A stretch of DNA of 64,000 nt, taken from Oceanospirillum maris DSM 6286. Its GTDB lineage: Bacteria; Pseudomonadota; Gammaproteobacteria; Pseudomonadales; Halomonadaceae. Each line of letters begins with the position of its first letter. Position 1 is the first letter of the stretch. The stretch lies in the NCBI RefSeq assembly GCF_000422865.1, contig NZ_AUGW01000008.1, positions 62,001 through 126,000 on the forward strand, read 5' to 3'. Below the pieces are notes generated by a model that had not been told where the DNA came from, did not search any database, and was given only the letters and a program-made list of their open reading frames with translations. The translations under genes were made by a program, and so were the position numbers. This document shows, one piece after another, positions 35,843 through 44,867 of this stretch.

Positions 35843-36466
35843 ATGGATATGGGTAGTATGTTTTTTTCGATAGAAGGTTTTTACCTTCCTGTCGCACTGT
35901 TTGTGCTATCGACCGCCGGTACACCGGGGCCGAATAATATTATTTTAACGGCGACAGGTGCGCAGTTTGGTTATTGGAAAACGCTTCCCGTGGTGTATGG
36001 CGTTATTGTGGGAATGGCGTCTCAACTGTTGATGGTGGCTGCAGGTTTAGGGTTAATCTTTCAGCAATGGCCGGTGCTACATACGATACTAAAATTTATC
36101 GGTGGCGCTTATTTGATCTGGCTTGCGATCAAGATTCTTCGCAGCCCTGCACATCAGCAAACAGCCGTAGAAGATGAGCAGCCCATTAGTTTTATCCAAA
36201 TGGCTCTTTTTCAATATTTAAATCCAAAAGCTTGGGTTATGACCCTGTCGATGGTCTCCGCATTTTCTATTGCTGGGGAGGCTTATTGGTCGTCAGTATT
36301 GATGATTATTCTAGTGGCTTTTGTGGTGATGAATATGACTCAAAACGCTTGGGCGGGTTTCGGAAGCATGATTGGTCACTTATTAACGTCTGACAAAAAC
36401 CGGATGCGGTTCAATATGTTAATGGCGACACTAACGACGCTCTCGGTTTATTTTGTTTTGCGATAA
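35843..36466 (+). CDS. LysE/RhtB family amino-acid exporter
   Basis: A 207-residue inner-membrane protein with about six hydrophobic segments. It carries the LysE signature TAGTPGPNNIILTATGAQFG near the first helix and LNPKAWVM in the middle. Family members export Lys, Arg, Thr, homoserine or cysteine derivatives. It is divergent from the MocR regulator, which likely controls it. GGGGTGGGCAG precedes the ATG at 35843. Substrate unknown. A shared terminator with the convergent glycosylase gene follows. Confidence 0.93.
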   Translation: MDMGSMFFSIEGFYLPVALFVLSTAGTPGPNNIILTATGAQFGYWKTLPVVYGVIVGMASQLLMVAAGLGLIFQQWPVLHTILKFIGGAYLIWLAIKILRSPAHQQTAVEDEQPISFIQMALFQYLNPKAWVMTLSMVSAFSIAGEAYWSSVLMIILVAFVVMNMTQNAWAGFGSMIGHLLTSDKNRMRFNMLMATLTTLSVYFVLR

Positions 36467-36514
36467 TTAAGCTGGCAGCTAATCAACAGACCAGCATTGA
36501 TAATAGGATTATAA

Positions 36515-36549
36515 AAAAAGGGATACAATCTTTGATTGTACCCCTTTTT
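36515..36549. terminator. Bidirectional terminator between exporter and glycosylase genes
   Basis: AAAAAGGGATACAATC (36515-36530) pairs with GATTGTACCCCTTTTT (36534-36549), 15 of 16 positions. Confidence 0.9.
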
Positions 36550-36550
36550 G

Positions 36551-37234
36551 TTACAAATAATTCTCACCAACACCCATGGCTATTGTCCGGCTGATAGCAG
36601 CAAAGGAGCGGCCAGATTCCTGTCGCCATTGGTTAAAGGCATCTTGAGCTTCCTGCATCGACTTTTTACTGGTTGGGCTAGTGGCTGTTACGACGTTATG
36701 AGCTTTTAGGTAAGCCCATACATCGTTAGAGAAGATAAAGGTATCGACACCCAGCTGGCGCAGGGCGTAAGGGCCGGTATTACCCCCTAGGCGTTTGCCG
36801 TGCTTTTTCAGGTGTTGCCATAGGCCAACAATATCGTCTTTTGGCCAGTTGGCGATAAAGTTAGCAAAGCTTTTGTGCTCAAACTGTAGATCGTAGATCA
36901 TCTGGGCGTTGTGCTTGATGGTCATCACCTTACTCAGGTTGCGGATGATTTTGGGGTCTTTGGCCTTCTGTTCCCACTGTTCGTCGCTGAGCAGTAACAG
37001 CGTATCTGGCTCAAAGTTGAAGAAGTGTTCCTCAAAATCTGGCCATTTTTGTTCCACAACTCGCCAAACAAACCCTGACTGAAACACTGATTTGGTTAAT
37101 TGAGCCAGATAGCGGCTGTCATCTTTTGCGAGTAATTCAGCCGTTGTCAGTGTTGTTGGCAGTAGAGCTTCAAGGGCTGCTTCGCCCCCTTTTCGTTCCG
37201 CCGCGCGCTGATAGATCTGGTCAAAATGTTCCAT
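36551..37234 (-). CDS. DNA-3-methyladenine glycosylase I-like protein
   Basis: A 227-residue HhH-superfamily protein resembling Tag (TagI): FQSGFVWRVVEQKW matches the catalytic FQAGL-W block, and NTGPYALRQLGVDTFIFSNDVWAYL matches the C-terminal half. The ends that form the zinc snap in E. coli Tag (Cys4, His17, His175, Cys179) have no counterparts; the protein has no Cys at all. It likely removes alkylated bases, but specificity may differ. ATG 37234 was chosen because AAGGA is 6 bases upstream. It follows the RsmB-like gene by 25 bp. Confidence 0.8.
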   Translation of the reverse strand: MEHFDQIYQRAAERKGGEAALEALLPTTLTTAELLAKDDSRYLAQLTKSVFQSGFVWRVVEQKWPDFEEHFFNFEPDTLLLLSDEQWEQKAKDPKIIRNLSKVMTIKHNAQMIYDLQFEHKSFANFIANWPKDDIVGLWQHLKKHGKRLGGNTGPYALRQLGVDTFIFSNDVWAYLKAHNVVTATSPTSKKSMQEAQDAFNQWRQESGRSFAAISRTIAMGVGENYL

Positions 37235-37259
37235 GATGTTCCTTACCGTCAAAAATGGC

Positions 37260-38609
37260 TTAAGCGGTGCGTTTTAATTTAGCCATGTAAAAGCCGTCGC
37301 TATTAAACATAGAGGGGTAAAGTGTTACTTGCTCTACAAGCTCGAAGGCTCCGCTGCAATTTTTCAGAAAGTGTGCAACTTGCTCCTCATTTTCTTGGGG
37401 AAGAATACTGCAAGTTGCATAAACCACTTCGCCACCCACTTTTGCCATCTTACTGTAGCGCTGCAGAATATCTTGCTGTGTGGCGCAAAGCTGGTCGAGA
37501 TCGGTAAACATCGGGTTCCATTTCGCCTCAGGATTGCGACGAAGAACACCCAGACCTGTACAGGGAACATCCAGTAATACACGATCAGCACTAGCACGCA
37601 GGCGTTTAATTTGCGTCGATGATTCGATCAAGCGGGTTTCTAGGTTATTGATACCGGTACGTTTGGCGCGTTTACGCAGCTGATCCAGTTTTCTTTGCTC
37701 AATATCCATCGCAATAATGCGACCTTTATTTTGCATTAAAGCTGCGATATGCAAGGTTTTACCACCGGTTCCTGCGCAGGCATCAACGGTTAACATGCCC
37801 GGTAACGGCGCTAGCAGTCGTGCAATATGCTGGGAGCCTAAGTCCTGTTGCTCAAACCAACCATCTTGAAAGCATTTGCTACGAAACAGCGGTACATCAC
37901 CACGAATAATTAACGCATCAGGTTGATTAGGGACTAATTCACTGGGAATCTGCTCTGCTTTAAGCTGTTGCTGTAACTGTTCTCGGGAGCCTTTCAGGAG
38001 GTTAACGCGTACATAGCGCAGCGGTGCCTGAGCCAGTGCCGCCCGTTCCGTTGCCCAGCGAGGGCCTAACTGTGCCCGCCCCATATTATCCAGCCACTCT
38101 GGGCAGCCATCATTTAACTGAGGGTCTTCCTGTGCCTGACGAATACGACGGAAATCAATACTGAAGCTCGGTTTTTTCCCTTTGGTTTTTTTAATAGCCG
38201 GTGCGCGCCCCTGCTCTGTTAACCATGCCAGAAGCAAACGTTCTGGTGCTTTAATATCCGCGGCATCGTCTAATTCTGCAATATACAGATAGAAGTTTAA
38301 GCGACGCATGATGTCGCCTGTTGCCGTAACAATTCTGCCCTGTTCAATAGCGGTCATCTCATGGCGAGAGAAATGGTGCGCGTAGCAACGATCCAGAGGC
38401 TTTTTATATTGCAGAACATCAATCAGTAGTGCGGTGACAACATCATTAAAGGTTGATGGGGCAATGGCCTTTGAGCCTCGTCCAGCGGTAGAAGAGCGAC
38501 CCGGTGGCCTTGTTGGGCGTGCAGATTGCCCCGATGAGCGTGCTGAATGTCTTCCCGCATTTTTTGCAGAGGGCTTCTTAGGGGATCGTGACGGCTTTTT
38601 TGAGGACAT
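37260..38609 (-). CDS. RsmB/NOP-family rRNA m5C methyltransferase
   Basis: A 449-residue SAM-dependent RNA cytosine-C5 methyltransferase. Motifs are VDACAGTGGKTLHIAALM (SAM loop), LLDVPCTGLGVLRRNPE (Pro-Cys) and YATCSILPQENEEQV (Thr-Cys nucleophile). The first ~50 residues are a Ser/Arg/Lys/Pro-rich disordered tail, unusual for RsmB and perhaps an RNA-binding extension. It is not next to fmt/def, so I do not name it rsmB. The glycosylase gene follows closely and is likely cotranscribed. Confidence 0.88.
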   Translation of the reverse strand: MSSKKPSRSPKKPSAKNAGRHSARSSGQSARPTRPPGRSSTAGRGSKAIAPSTFNDVVTALLIDVLQYKKPLDRCYAHHFSRHEMTAIEQGRIVTATGDIMRRLNFYLYIAELDDAADIKAPERLLLAWLTEQGRAPAIKKTKGKKPSFSIDFRRIRQAQEDPQLNDGCPEWLDNMGRAQLGPRWATERAALAQAPLRYVRVNLLKGSREQLQQQLKAEQIPSELVPNQPDALIIRGDVPLFRSKCFQDGWFEQQDLGSQHIARLLAPLPGMLTVDACAGTGGKTLHIAALMQNKGRIIAMDIEQRKLDQLRKRAKRTGINNLETRLIESSTQIKRLRASADRVLLDVPCTGLGVLRRNPEAKWNPMFTDLDQLCATQQDILQRYSKMAKVGGEVVYATCSILPQENEEQVAHFLKNCSGAFELVEQVTLYPSMFNSDGFYMAKLKRTA

Positions 38610-38965
38610 GGGATAACAAACTCATTCAGAAACAGGAGGCAGATCCGGCGGGCTTTAGCGCACAAAAAAGCACGCCTGCCAAACCAATCAGGGCTGGCAT
38701 CATAAGTATTTGACCGCCTGCCCGCAATGGTTTTAATGGTCGGTATTTTTATCTATCAGCGTCTTTTATACCGCTTGGCGTTTAAGTCGAATTAAAGTAA
38801 GCCGGTAAATAAAATAGAGTGCTGTGAATAAGTAAAAGAAATGCTGTAAATAGGTAAAGCAAAGTCGCCTAAATTGGCTTAGGTCATGCTTGCGGCCGAT
38901 ATTGATTGTTAGTAGCTGTTATACGTTTAGGCTTGGTGCGAGGAATGATACTTGATGAGGTCTTT
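38610..38965. other. Divergent intergenic region upstream of the methyltransferase and ccp genes
   Basis: This 356-bp AT-rich gap should contain promoters for both directions. A 22-bp-period duplication (GCTGTGAATAAGTAAA at 38821, GCTGTAAATAGGTAAA at 38843) is the only structure I see. No gene is visible. Confidence 0.55.
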
Positions 38966-39967
38966 ATGATAATTAAAAACGTATTTTTAGGTGGCGTTCT
39001 AACCGCCCTAGCGGCATCTGCAATGGCTAATGATCATTCGAATGAGCCAATCTCTCCGGTACAACCGGTTAAAGAGATTAATCTGGCGCTCTCGGAGCTG
39101 GGTAAAAAATTATACTTTGATCCACGGCTTTCAGCATCTGGTTTTATTTCCTGTAACTCCTGCCATAACCTGAGTATGGGCGGCACTGATAACCTGAAAA
39201 CATCGATTGGCCACAAGTGGCAGCAGGGGCCTATTAACTCGCCAACGGTACTTAACTCTAGCCTGAGTTTGGCTCAGTTCTGGGACGGTCGCGCTGGTGA
39301 CTTAAAAGAGCAAGCTGGAGGGCCTATTGCTAATCCAGGTGAGATGGCTTCAACCCATACTTTGGCCGTTGATGTTGTGGCTTCTATTCCTCGTTATGTT
39401 CAGGAGTTTAAGCTGGTATTTAATGATAGTGGCACGGTTAATATTGACCGTATTACTGATGCTATCGCTGAATTTGAAAAGACACTGGTTACACCGAACT
39501 CACGTTTTGATAAATGGCTTCTAGGTGATGAAATGGCCATTAATGATTATGAGAAGCAAGGCTATAAGCTGTTTAAAGACAGCGGCTGTGTGGCTTGTCA
39601 TAACGGTGAAGCCGTTGGCGGAAACTCGTATCAGAAAATGGGCGTTGTGGAGCCGTACCAAACCAGTAACAACGTTGAGGGTCGTGCTGCGGTTACTGGT
39701 CAAGATGTTGATCGTTTTACCTTTAAGGTTCCAACCTTGCGCAATGTTGAGCTAACGTATCCCTACTTCCATGATGGTGAAGCAAAAACCTTGACTGAAT
39801 CGGTTGATGTTATGGGGCGCTTGCAGTTAGGACGAAAATTCTCTACCGACGAGAATGCTAAAATTGTTGCTTTTCTGAAGACGCTAACTGGAGATCAACC
39901 GCAGTTTTTGATGCCGATTTTGCCGCCATCAGTGGATGGGACACCGGAGCCACGCCCATTCGATTAA
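38966..39967 (+). CDS. Di-haem cytochrome c peroxidase
   Basis: Periplasmic enzyme that reduces hydrogen peroxide with electrons from small cytochromes. The 333 residues begin with a signal peptide (cleavage near AMA-ND, residue 21) and contain two c-type haem sites: CNSCH (Cys63, Cys66, His67) and CVACH (Cys208, Cys211, His212). FWDGRAGDLKEQAGGPI is a family motif. ATG 38966 (GAGG upstream) is preferred over one 20 codons earlier, because it leaves a proper signal peptide. It ends in a terminator; a peroxiredoxin gene follows. Confidence 0.95.
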   Translation: MIIKNVFLGGVLTALAASAMANDHSNEPISPVQPVKEINLALSELGKKLYFDPRLSASGFISCNSCHNLSMGGTDNLKTSIGHKWQQGPINSPTVLNSSLSLAQFWDGRAGDLKEQAGGPIANPGEMASTHTLAVDVVASIPRYVQEFKLVFNDSGTVNIDRITDAIAEFEKTLVTPNSRFDKWLLGDEMAINDYEKQGYKLFKDSGCVACHNGEAVGGNSYQKMGVVEPYQTSNNVEGRAAVTGQDVDRFTFKVPTLRNVELTYPYFHDGEAKTLTESVDVMGRLQLGRKFSTDENAKIVAFLKTLTGDQPQFLMPILPPSVDGTPEPRPFD

Positions 39968-40002
39968 TGGATTAATGATTGTACGCTGAAAGAGTCAATT
40001 TA

Positions 40003-40055
40003 AGCCTTGAAGGATCTTGAGAAAGCTTGAGATAAATATCCTTCAGGGCTTTTTC
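40003..40055 (+). terminator. Terminator of the cytochrome c peroxidase gene
   Basis: AGCCTTGAAGGAT (40003-40015) pairs with ATCCTTCAGGGCT (40038-40050), one G-U pair, then TTTTC. Confidence 0.85.
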
Positions 40056-40228
40056 TTAAGATAGCGAGACGCCTAGACAGGTAGATATGTGGATAGATAT
40101 ATGTGTAGATAGATAGGTTTTACCGATAAAGCTTATTGGAATAACCTTATAGCTATTATTAATAAGCTGCTGTTAAATTAGGGGTATAGTTTTTAAGCCC
40201 GCTAGACTAAAAAAGCAGGAGTTACATC

Positions 40229-40882
40229 ATGGAAAATACAGAAAAACAAGTGATCGGTATGCCACGCTTAAACGAGCCAGCCCCAGCTTTTAATGCCCCA
40301 ACCACTGATGGCGTTAAAACATTGGAAGATTACAAAGGTAAATGGTTGGTATTGTTTTCACACCCCGCTGACTTTACTCCAGTGTGTACGACTGAGTTTA
40401 TGGCATTTGCCAAAATGGCACCTGAGTTTAATAAGCGTAATTGTGAGCTGCTGGGTTTATCTATTGATAGCCATCATTCACATATTGCTTGGATGCGTAA
40501 TATCAAAGAAAAATTTGGTGTTGAAATTCCATTTCCGATTATCGCTGATCTAAAAATGGAAGTGGCTCAAGCCTACGGTATGATCCACCCTGGTGCGGCT
40601 GATACTTCTGCGGTTCGAGCGACCTTTATGATTGATCCAAACGGTATTCTTCGGGCGATGGTTTACTATCCGATGAGTAATGGTCGTTCAATTCCAGAGT
40701 TCTTGCGCCTGTTAGATGCTCTGCAAACCAGTGATGAGCATGGTGTGGCAACACCTGAAGGCTGGATGCCGGGGGACAAAGTTATTGTACCGCCTGCGGC
40801 AACAGCGGAAGCGGCTGAAGAGAGAATGAACTCCGGTGATTATGACTGTGTTGATTTCTATTACTGTACTAAACAGTTGTAG
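40229..40882 (+). CDS. Peroxiredoxin (Prx6-like / AhpC-TSA family)
   Basis: A 217-residue cytosolic thiol peroxidase. The peroxidatic Cys53 stands in HPADFTPVCTTEF. Long C-terminal region (about 150-217) as in the Prx6 group, but with two extra cysteines near the end (Cys207, Cys213 in DCVDFYYCTKQL) that may act as resolving thiols, so the 1-Cys label may not apply. AGGAG precedes the ATG. It is a separate unit from the upstream ccp gene, and both remove peroxides, in cytoplasm and periplasm respectively. Confidence 0.93.
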   Translation: MENTEKQVIGMPRLNEPAPAFNAPTTDGVKTLEDYKGKWLVLFSHPADFTPVCTTEFMAFAKMAPEFNKRNCELLGLSIDSHHSHIAWMRNIKEKFGVEIPFPIIADLKMEVAQAYGMIHPGAADTSAVRATFMIDPNGILRAMVYYPMSNGRSIPEFLRLLDALQTSDEHGVATPEGWMPGDKVIVPPAATAEAAEERMNSGDYDCVDFYYCTKQL

Positions 40883-40931
40883 CTAATACTGGTTATAACA
40901 AAAGTTATAACGCGCTTTTTGTATAAAAAGA

Positions 40932-40967
40932 AACCCCCGTTAGCCTAGGCTAACGGGGGTTCTTTTT
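40932..40967. terminator. Bidirectional terminator, peroxiredoxin / proX
   Basis: A 30-base perfect palindrome, AACCCCCGTTAGCC with its complement (40932-40961), followed by CTTTTTT on plus and a U-rich run on minus. Confidence 0.92.
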
Positions 40968-41002
40968 TGTATCTGTGAATTTAACGCATTAGCTGTAAGC
41001 GC

Positions 41003-42025
41003 TTATTTAGCGGCTTTCATTGCGGTTTCAATCCACTGATCAAAGGTTTTCTGGTTTGCTTTGATCCAAAGGTCAGCATGGCGCTCAATATCTTTTACAG
41101 AATCTTGGCCGTTGCTGATCATCATGTTTTCACCGCTGATCGCATTGATAGGCAGTTTCATGATTTGGAACAGTTTAGCGGCTGCTGGATTTTCTTTGGC
41201 CCATGCTTTATTCGCAACGATACGCTCTGAGTTGATATCAAAGCCGTAGTTTTTACCGTTAGGTAGCTTGGTATCGGTGCCGTTTGGATTGGCGGAGTAA
41301 GGTACTTCTAACCATACGACATCTTTTCCTGGAACCAGTTTTCCCGATACCCAGTAAGGTGTCCAAGTGTAGTATAGAATCGATTCGCCATCGTTGTAAC
41401 GGGCGATGGTGTCAGAAATAATCGCAGCATATTGACCTTGTTTGTGGGTGATATGATCCCGCAAACCAAACTCAGTTAGTTGGTGTTCGATCACGCCTTC
41501 ACAACCCCAGCCTGCTTGGCAGCCCGTTAAATCTGCTTTGCCATCGCCATTGGTATCAAATAGCTTCGCCAGTTTAGGGTCTTTCAGATCGGTGATTTTG
41601 GTAATACCGTATTTATCGGCGGTTTTTTTGTCAATCAGGTAGCCCTGTGCAGCCCCTGTTACATAGGTGCCTTCGCGGTAGAACACCTTGTCGCCACCGG
41701 CATTGTCATACATGTTGTTATGCAGAGGGAACCAGTTAACCGCCATATAGGTGATATCACCGCTGGCGATTGCGGTATAGCCTGCACTGTAATCAACTTC
41801 TTTGATGGGTTTGACATCGTAACCCAGCTTTTCTAGTGCTTTGTTAACAATAACCGTTTGGAATTTCTCTTCAGCGATAGGGCTTTGAATAGCCTGAACG
41901 CTGACACCTTCACCAGGCAGTGATGCCGCAAAAGCTGCGGTGCTTAAGCTGGCGCTTAAGGCGATAGCAGTTGCGATTGATGAAACGGTGATCTTTGTTT
42001 TGTCTTTATTGGTCGGTGTTTTCAT
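41003..42025 (-). CDS. proX: Glycine betaine/proline-betaine binding protein ProX
   Basis: Periplasmic receptor of the ProU importer. The 340 residues have a signal peptide (cleaved near AFA-AS, about residue 33) and closely match E. coli ProX, including [38 protein letters not shown] and [11 protein letters not shown]. The aromatic residues of the last two segments form the betaine-binding cage. It is the last gene of proV-proW-proX; a 73-bp gap separates it from proW. Confidence 0.97.
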   Translation of the reverse strand: MKTPTNKDKTKITVSSIATAIALSASLSTAAFAASLPGEGVSVQAIQSPIAEEKFQTVIVNKALEKLGYDVKPIKEVDYSAGYTAIASGDITYMAVNWFPLHNNMYDNAGGDKVFYREGTYVTGAAQGYLIDKKTADKYGITKITDLKDPKLAKLFDTNGDGKADLTGCQAGWGCEGVIEHQLTEFGLRDHITHKQGQYAAIISDTIARYNDGESILYYTWTPYWVSGKLVPGKDVVWLEVPYSANPNGTDTKLPNGKNYGFDINSERIVANKAWAKENPAAAKLFQIMKLPINAISGENMMISNGQDSVKDIERHADLWIKANQKTFDQWIETAMKAAK

Positions 42026-42098
42026 GCGGTTCTCCGTAGACTCTTTTTATAGAAAAGTTTTTTTCTGGTAACCATCAAGCAAAAAATAATAAGTGGGT

Positions 42099-43196
42099 TT
42101 AAGCGCGGCCAATTAGACGGCGAGTGAGACCTACAGGGCCGACTTCGTACCAGTGGCGAACACCTCGGCTGCGAGCATCTTGACCAAGAGCCTGAGTCAT
42201 GCGATCTAGGATGATGGCTAGAATAACGATACCCACACCACCAACAGTGGCAAGACCGATATCAAGACGACCAATACCTCGTAAAACCATAAGACCCAAG
42301 CCGCCTACAGAGATCATTGAAGCGATAACAACCATCGACAGGCAAAGCATCAGGGTTTGGTTAACGCCAGCCATAATGGTTGGCATGGCAAGCGGTAGCT
42401 GAACTTTGAAGAGCATCTGGCGAGGGTTTGCACCAAAGGAGTGGGCCGCTTCAATAAGGTCAGAAGGTACTTGGCGAATGCCTAAGTTGGTCAGACGAAT
42501 AATCGGCGGCATGGCGAAGATAATGGTCACCACCACACCAGGTACATTACCGATACCAAATAGCATCACAATCGGTACGAGATAAACAAACGCAGGGGTG
42601 GTTTGCATCGCATCTAATGTGGGTCGCAGGATATGGTTTATTTTGTCGCTGCGTGCCATCAAAATACCAAATGGAAGACCGATCAGTGCGCAGAAGAATA
42701 CAGAGGTAAGCACCAGAGAGAGGGTGGTCATCGCCTCGCTCCAAGCGCCAATACCGCCTAGAATAAACAAGCTAATAATAGTGCCAATTGCGAGGCGTTT
42801 ATTCGCCAGTTGCCACGCCAATAAACCAAAAATAATGATCATTACAAACGGATGTGTTGCATTTAGTAATGTATCAATAGAGGTTAACGTGGCATCAATA
42901 GGTGTTTTTATGGCGCTAAAGAAAGGACGGAAGTTACCCACAACCCAAGAGAGGCCATCTTCAACCCAGCCTTCTAAGGGAATCCATGATTCCGCGAATG
43001 GGTCTGCAAAAGATCGCACATCTTCAATAACGGGAGCGACATCACCATTCAGCCAATCTTCACTCTGGGTCACTTCTTCAGAGGAACGCTCTGCATTACC
43101 CCAAGGATTATCTGCGTGGGCTGGCTCGGTAGCGAAGGGGTTATCTGTTTCGGTGTTTTGCGTATTTTCAGCAAAGGGATTGTTTTCGGTGCTCAT
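42099..43196 (-). CDS. proW: Glycine betaine/proline ABC transporter permease ProW
   Basis: Inner-membrane permease of ProU. The 365 residues have a long hydrophilic N-terminal arm with NPFA/NPW-type repeats (residues 6-33), then LDSWI-like [18 protein letters not shown] and the membrane core with the ABC-permease coupling loop [20 protein letters not shown]. It starts two bases after the proV stop with GGGAGAT as Shine-Dalgarno, so it is coupled to proV. Confidence 0.97.
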   Translation of the reverse strand: MSTENNPFAENTQNTETDNPFATEPAHADNPWGNAERSSEEVTQSEDWLNGDVAPVIEDVRSFADPFAESWIPLEGWVEDGLSWVVGNFRPFFSAIKTPIDATLTSIDTLLNATHPFVMIIIFGLLAWQLANKRLAIGTIISLFILGGIGAWSEAMTTLSLVLTSVFFCALIGLPFGILMARSDKINHILRPTLDAMQTTPAFVYLVPIVMLFGIGNVPGVVVTIIFAMPPIIRLTNLGIRQVPSDLIEAAHSFGANPRQMLFKVQLPLAMPTIMAGVNQTLMLCLSMVVIASMISVGGLGLMVLRGIGRLDIGLATVGGVGIVILAIILDRMTQALGQDARSRGVRHWYEVGPVGLTRRLIGRA

Positions 43197-43198
43197 GG

Positions 43199-44389
43199 TT
43201 ATATCTCCCTATCCAAGGTTTCCAGTAGACGACCTTTACTAATGTTTCCTAGGTATTTCTGGTGTTCATCAATAACAGGTACGGCATAACTGGTTTTGGC
43301 GACTATCCCGATCAGATCACCAATGGATGTTTCGGCAGACACAGGTTTTGGCTCGGTCAGTAGTGCTTTCTCTAAAGTTAGGTCGGTATGAATGACTTCT
43401 TTTAGTGAGTCGACAGAGACAACGCCGATGAAAGTGCCGCGTTTATCGACGACGTAACCATAATCTCGATCGTTATCTTGCAGTAGCTTAAGGCTGGCTC
43501 TAAGTCCTTCGCTGGAATCTTTGCGAACAATGGTGACTTGAGTTTTACGGGCGATATCTTTGGCGCTAAAGACATTGGATACGTCTACGCCTTTGAAGAA
43601 TGAGCGCACGTAATCATTGGCTGGGTTGTGCAAGATTTCATCGGGAGTGCCTGTTTGTACTACTTCTCCGCCCTGCATAATGGCGATGCGATCACCGATA
43701 CGCATTGCTTCGTCTAAGTCATGGGAGATAAAGACGATGGTGCGCTGGTGATCTGCCTGTAACTTCAGCAGCTCATCTTGCATCTCTGTGCGGATTAAAG
43801 GATCAAGGGCAGAAAAGGCCTCATCCATCAACATAACGTCAGGGTTGTTTGCTAATGCACGGGCTAGGCCAACCCTTTGCTGCATCCCGCCGGATAATTC
43901 ATCGGGGTAAGATTCCGCGTGGGCCGCAAGGCCAACTTGGTCAAGGGCATCTAAAGCTTTGGCGTGACGCGCTTCTACAGATTCGCCTGCCAGCTCTAAG
44001 CCAAAGGCTGTGTTATCCAGTACGCTCATGTGCGGCATCAAGGCAAAGGACTGGAAGACCATACTGATTTTTTTACGGCGCACTTGTCTGAGCTGCTCAT
44101 CGTTCATGGCGGCAATATCTTCGCCGTCAATGAGTACATGGCCTCTCGTCGGCTCAATTAAGCGATTAAGCAAGCGTACTAGCGTTGATTTACCAGAGCC
44201 TGATAAACCCATTATGACGAAAATTTCGCCTTCATTAATGGATAGACTGGCATCTTTAACCCCAACGGTTTGACCGGTTTGGGAGAATATTTCGTCTTTA
44301 TTGATGCCTTGATCAAGCAAGGAAAGGGCTTTGGCTGGATTTTCACCAAAGATTTTATAGAGGTTTTTGATTTCGAGTTTAACCGACAT
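43199..44389 (-). CDS. proV: Glycine betaine/proline ABC transporter ATPase ProV
   Basis: ATPase of ProU. The 396 residues have Walker [10 protein letters not shown] (61-69), the signature [15 protein letters not shown], Walker [14 protein letters not shown] and a C-terminal pair of CBS domains (about 280-396) that sense ionic strength in homologues. Order proV-proW-proX is as in enterics. The 478-bp upstream region should carry an osmo-inducible promoter, but I cannot pick it out. Confidence 0.97.
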   Translation of the reverse strand: MSVKLEIKNLYKIFGENPAKALSLLDQGINKDEIFSQTGQTVGVKDASLSINEGEIFVIMGLSGSGKSTLVRLLNRLIEPTRGHVLIDGEDIAAMNDEQLRQVRRKKISMVFQSFALMPHMSVLDNTAFGLELAGESVEARHAKALDALDQVGLAAHAESYPDELSGGMQQRVGLARALANNPDVMLMDEAFSALDPLIRTEMQDELLKLQADHQRTIVFISHDLDEAMRIGDRIAIMQGGEVVQTGTPDEILHNPANDYVRSFFKGVDVSNVFSAKDIARKTQVTIVRKDSSEGLRASLKLLQDNDRDYGYVVDKRGTFIGVVSVDSLKEVIHTDLTLEKALLTEPKPVSAETSIGDLIGIVAKTSYAVPVIDEHQKYLGNISKGRLLETLDREI

Positions 44390-44442
44390 AGATCTGGGTA
44401 AGATTCCTGAGTCGTGAACAAGAAAGGTTGATTAGTGGGCTA

Positions 44443-44544
44443 ATGAAAATAGTGGGTGGCAACCCCGTTATAGCGCTAATAACCCTGTTTTTAGTTATAG
44501 GTGTATGTTTATTATTACCATACAGGTTTTATGTTAATTGGTAA
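44443..44544 (+). CDS. Possible 33-residue single-span membrane micropeptide
   Basis: ATG 44443 to TAA 44544 encodes MKIVGGNPV followed by one strongly hydrophobic span (ALITLFLVIGVCLLL) and a PYRFYVNW tail, the layout of bacterial one-span small membrane proteins. The Shine-Dalgarno is poor (GTGGG). It is divergent from proV, in an AT-rich region where such ORFs arise by chance. Function unknown; existence uncertain. Confidence 0.25.
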   Translation: MKIVGGNPVIALITLFLVIGVCLLLPYRFYVNW

Positions 44545-44794
44545 ACGTTCAACGGTATTGGGATTTTAAAATCTAATTTAGTTAAAAAACCTAAATAAAA
44601 GTATCTTTATAGACTTCATCTGTTCCAAATAGCTTTAAATAGTAAGATGCTCTAAATAAGTGCATGGGAAATGGTGAGGGATGATTGAGGTGGTCCCTTA
44701 AGTATTGTTGTATAAGTAACGATTACAAAAGGTTTGTGGTCTATTGTTTTTGTGGGTTGGTTCTTGTGGGTTGGCAGGCCTCATAAGATAGGCC

Positions 44795-44848
44795 AAAAAA
44801 AAACCGCGCCTATTGATTTCAATAAATGATCTCAATAGAGGCGGTTTG
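44795..44848 (-). terminator. Terminator of gatB
   Basis: AAACCGCGCCTATTGA against TCAATAGAGGCGGTTT (ending 44848), two mismatches, with nine U on the minus strand (A run from 44795). Confidence 0.8.
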
Positions 44849-44867
44849 GGGGATAGCGAGATAAGGG

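Larger units (their letters stand above)
44390..44867. other. Intergenic region upstream of proV and downstream of gatB
   Basis: Holds the proV promoter, a possible 33-codon membrane micropeptide ORF (44443-44544, plus strand), a 14-bp-period duplication of TTGTGGGTTGG (44750-44760, 44764-44774) and the gatB terminator. The centre (44500-44660) is very AT-rich, as expected for an osmoregulated H-NS-type promoter region, but no specific site is identified. Confidence 0.6.

Noticed and set aside
40077-40125. Second GATA-type tract (GTAGATA / GATAGATA) before the peroxiredoxin gene
   Set aside because: Too irregular to define units; noted only as similar low-complexity DNA.
40140-40190. OxyR operator before the peroxiredoxin gene
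   Set aside because: A TATAGT -10 is plausible, but the four-element ATAG/CTAT spacing of an OxyR site could not be made to fit.
42598-43242. 214-codon ORF on the plus strand over proW
   Set aside because: Lies wholly opposite proW, which is a well conserved permease; the antisense product is low in family features. A shadow.
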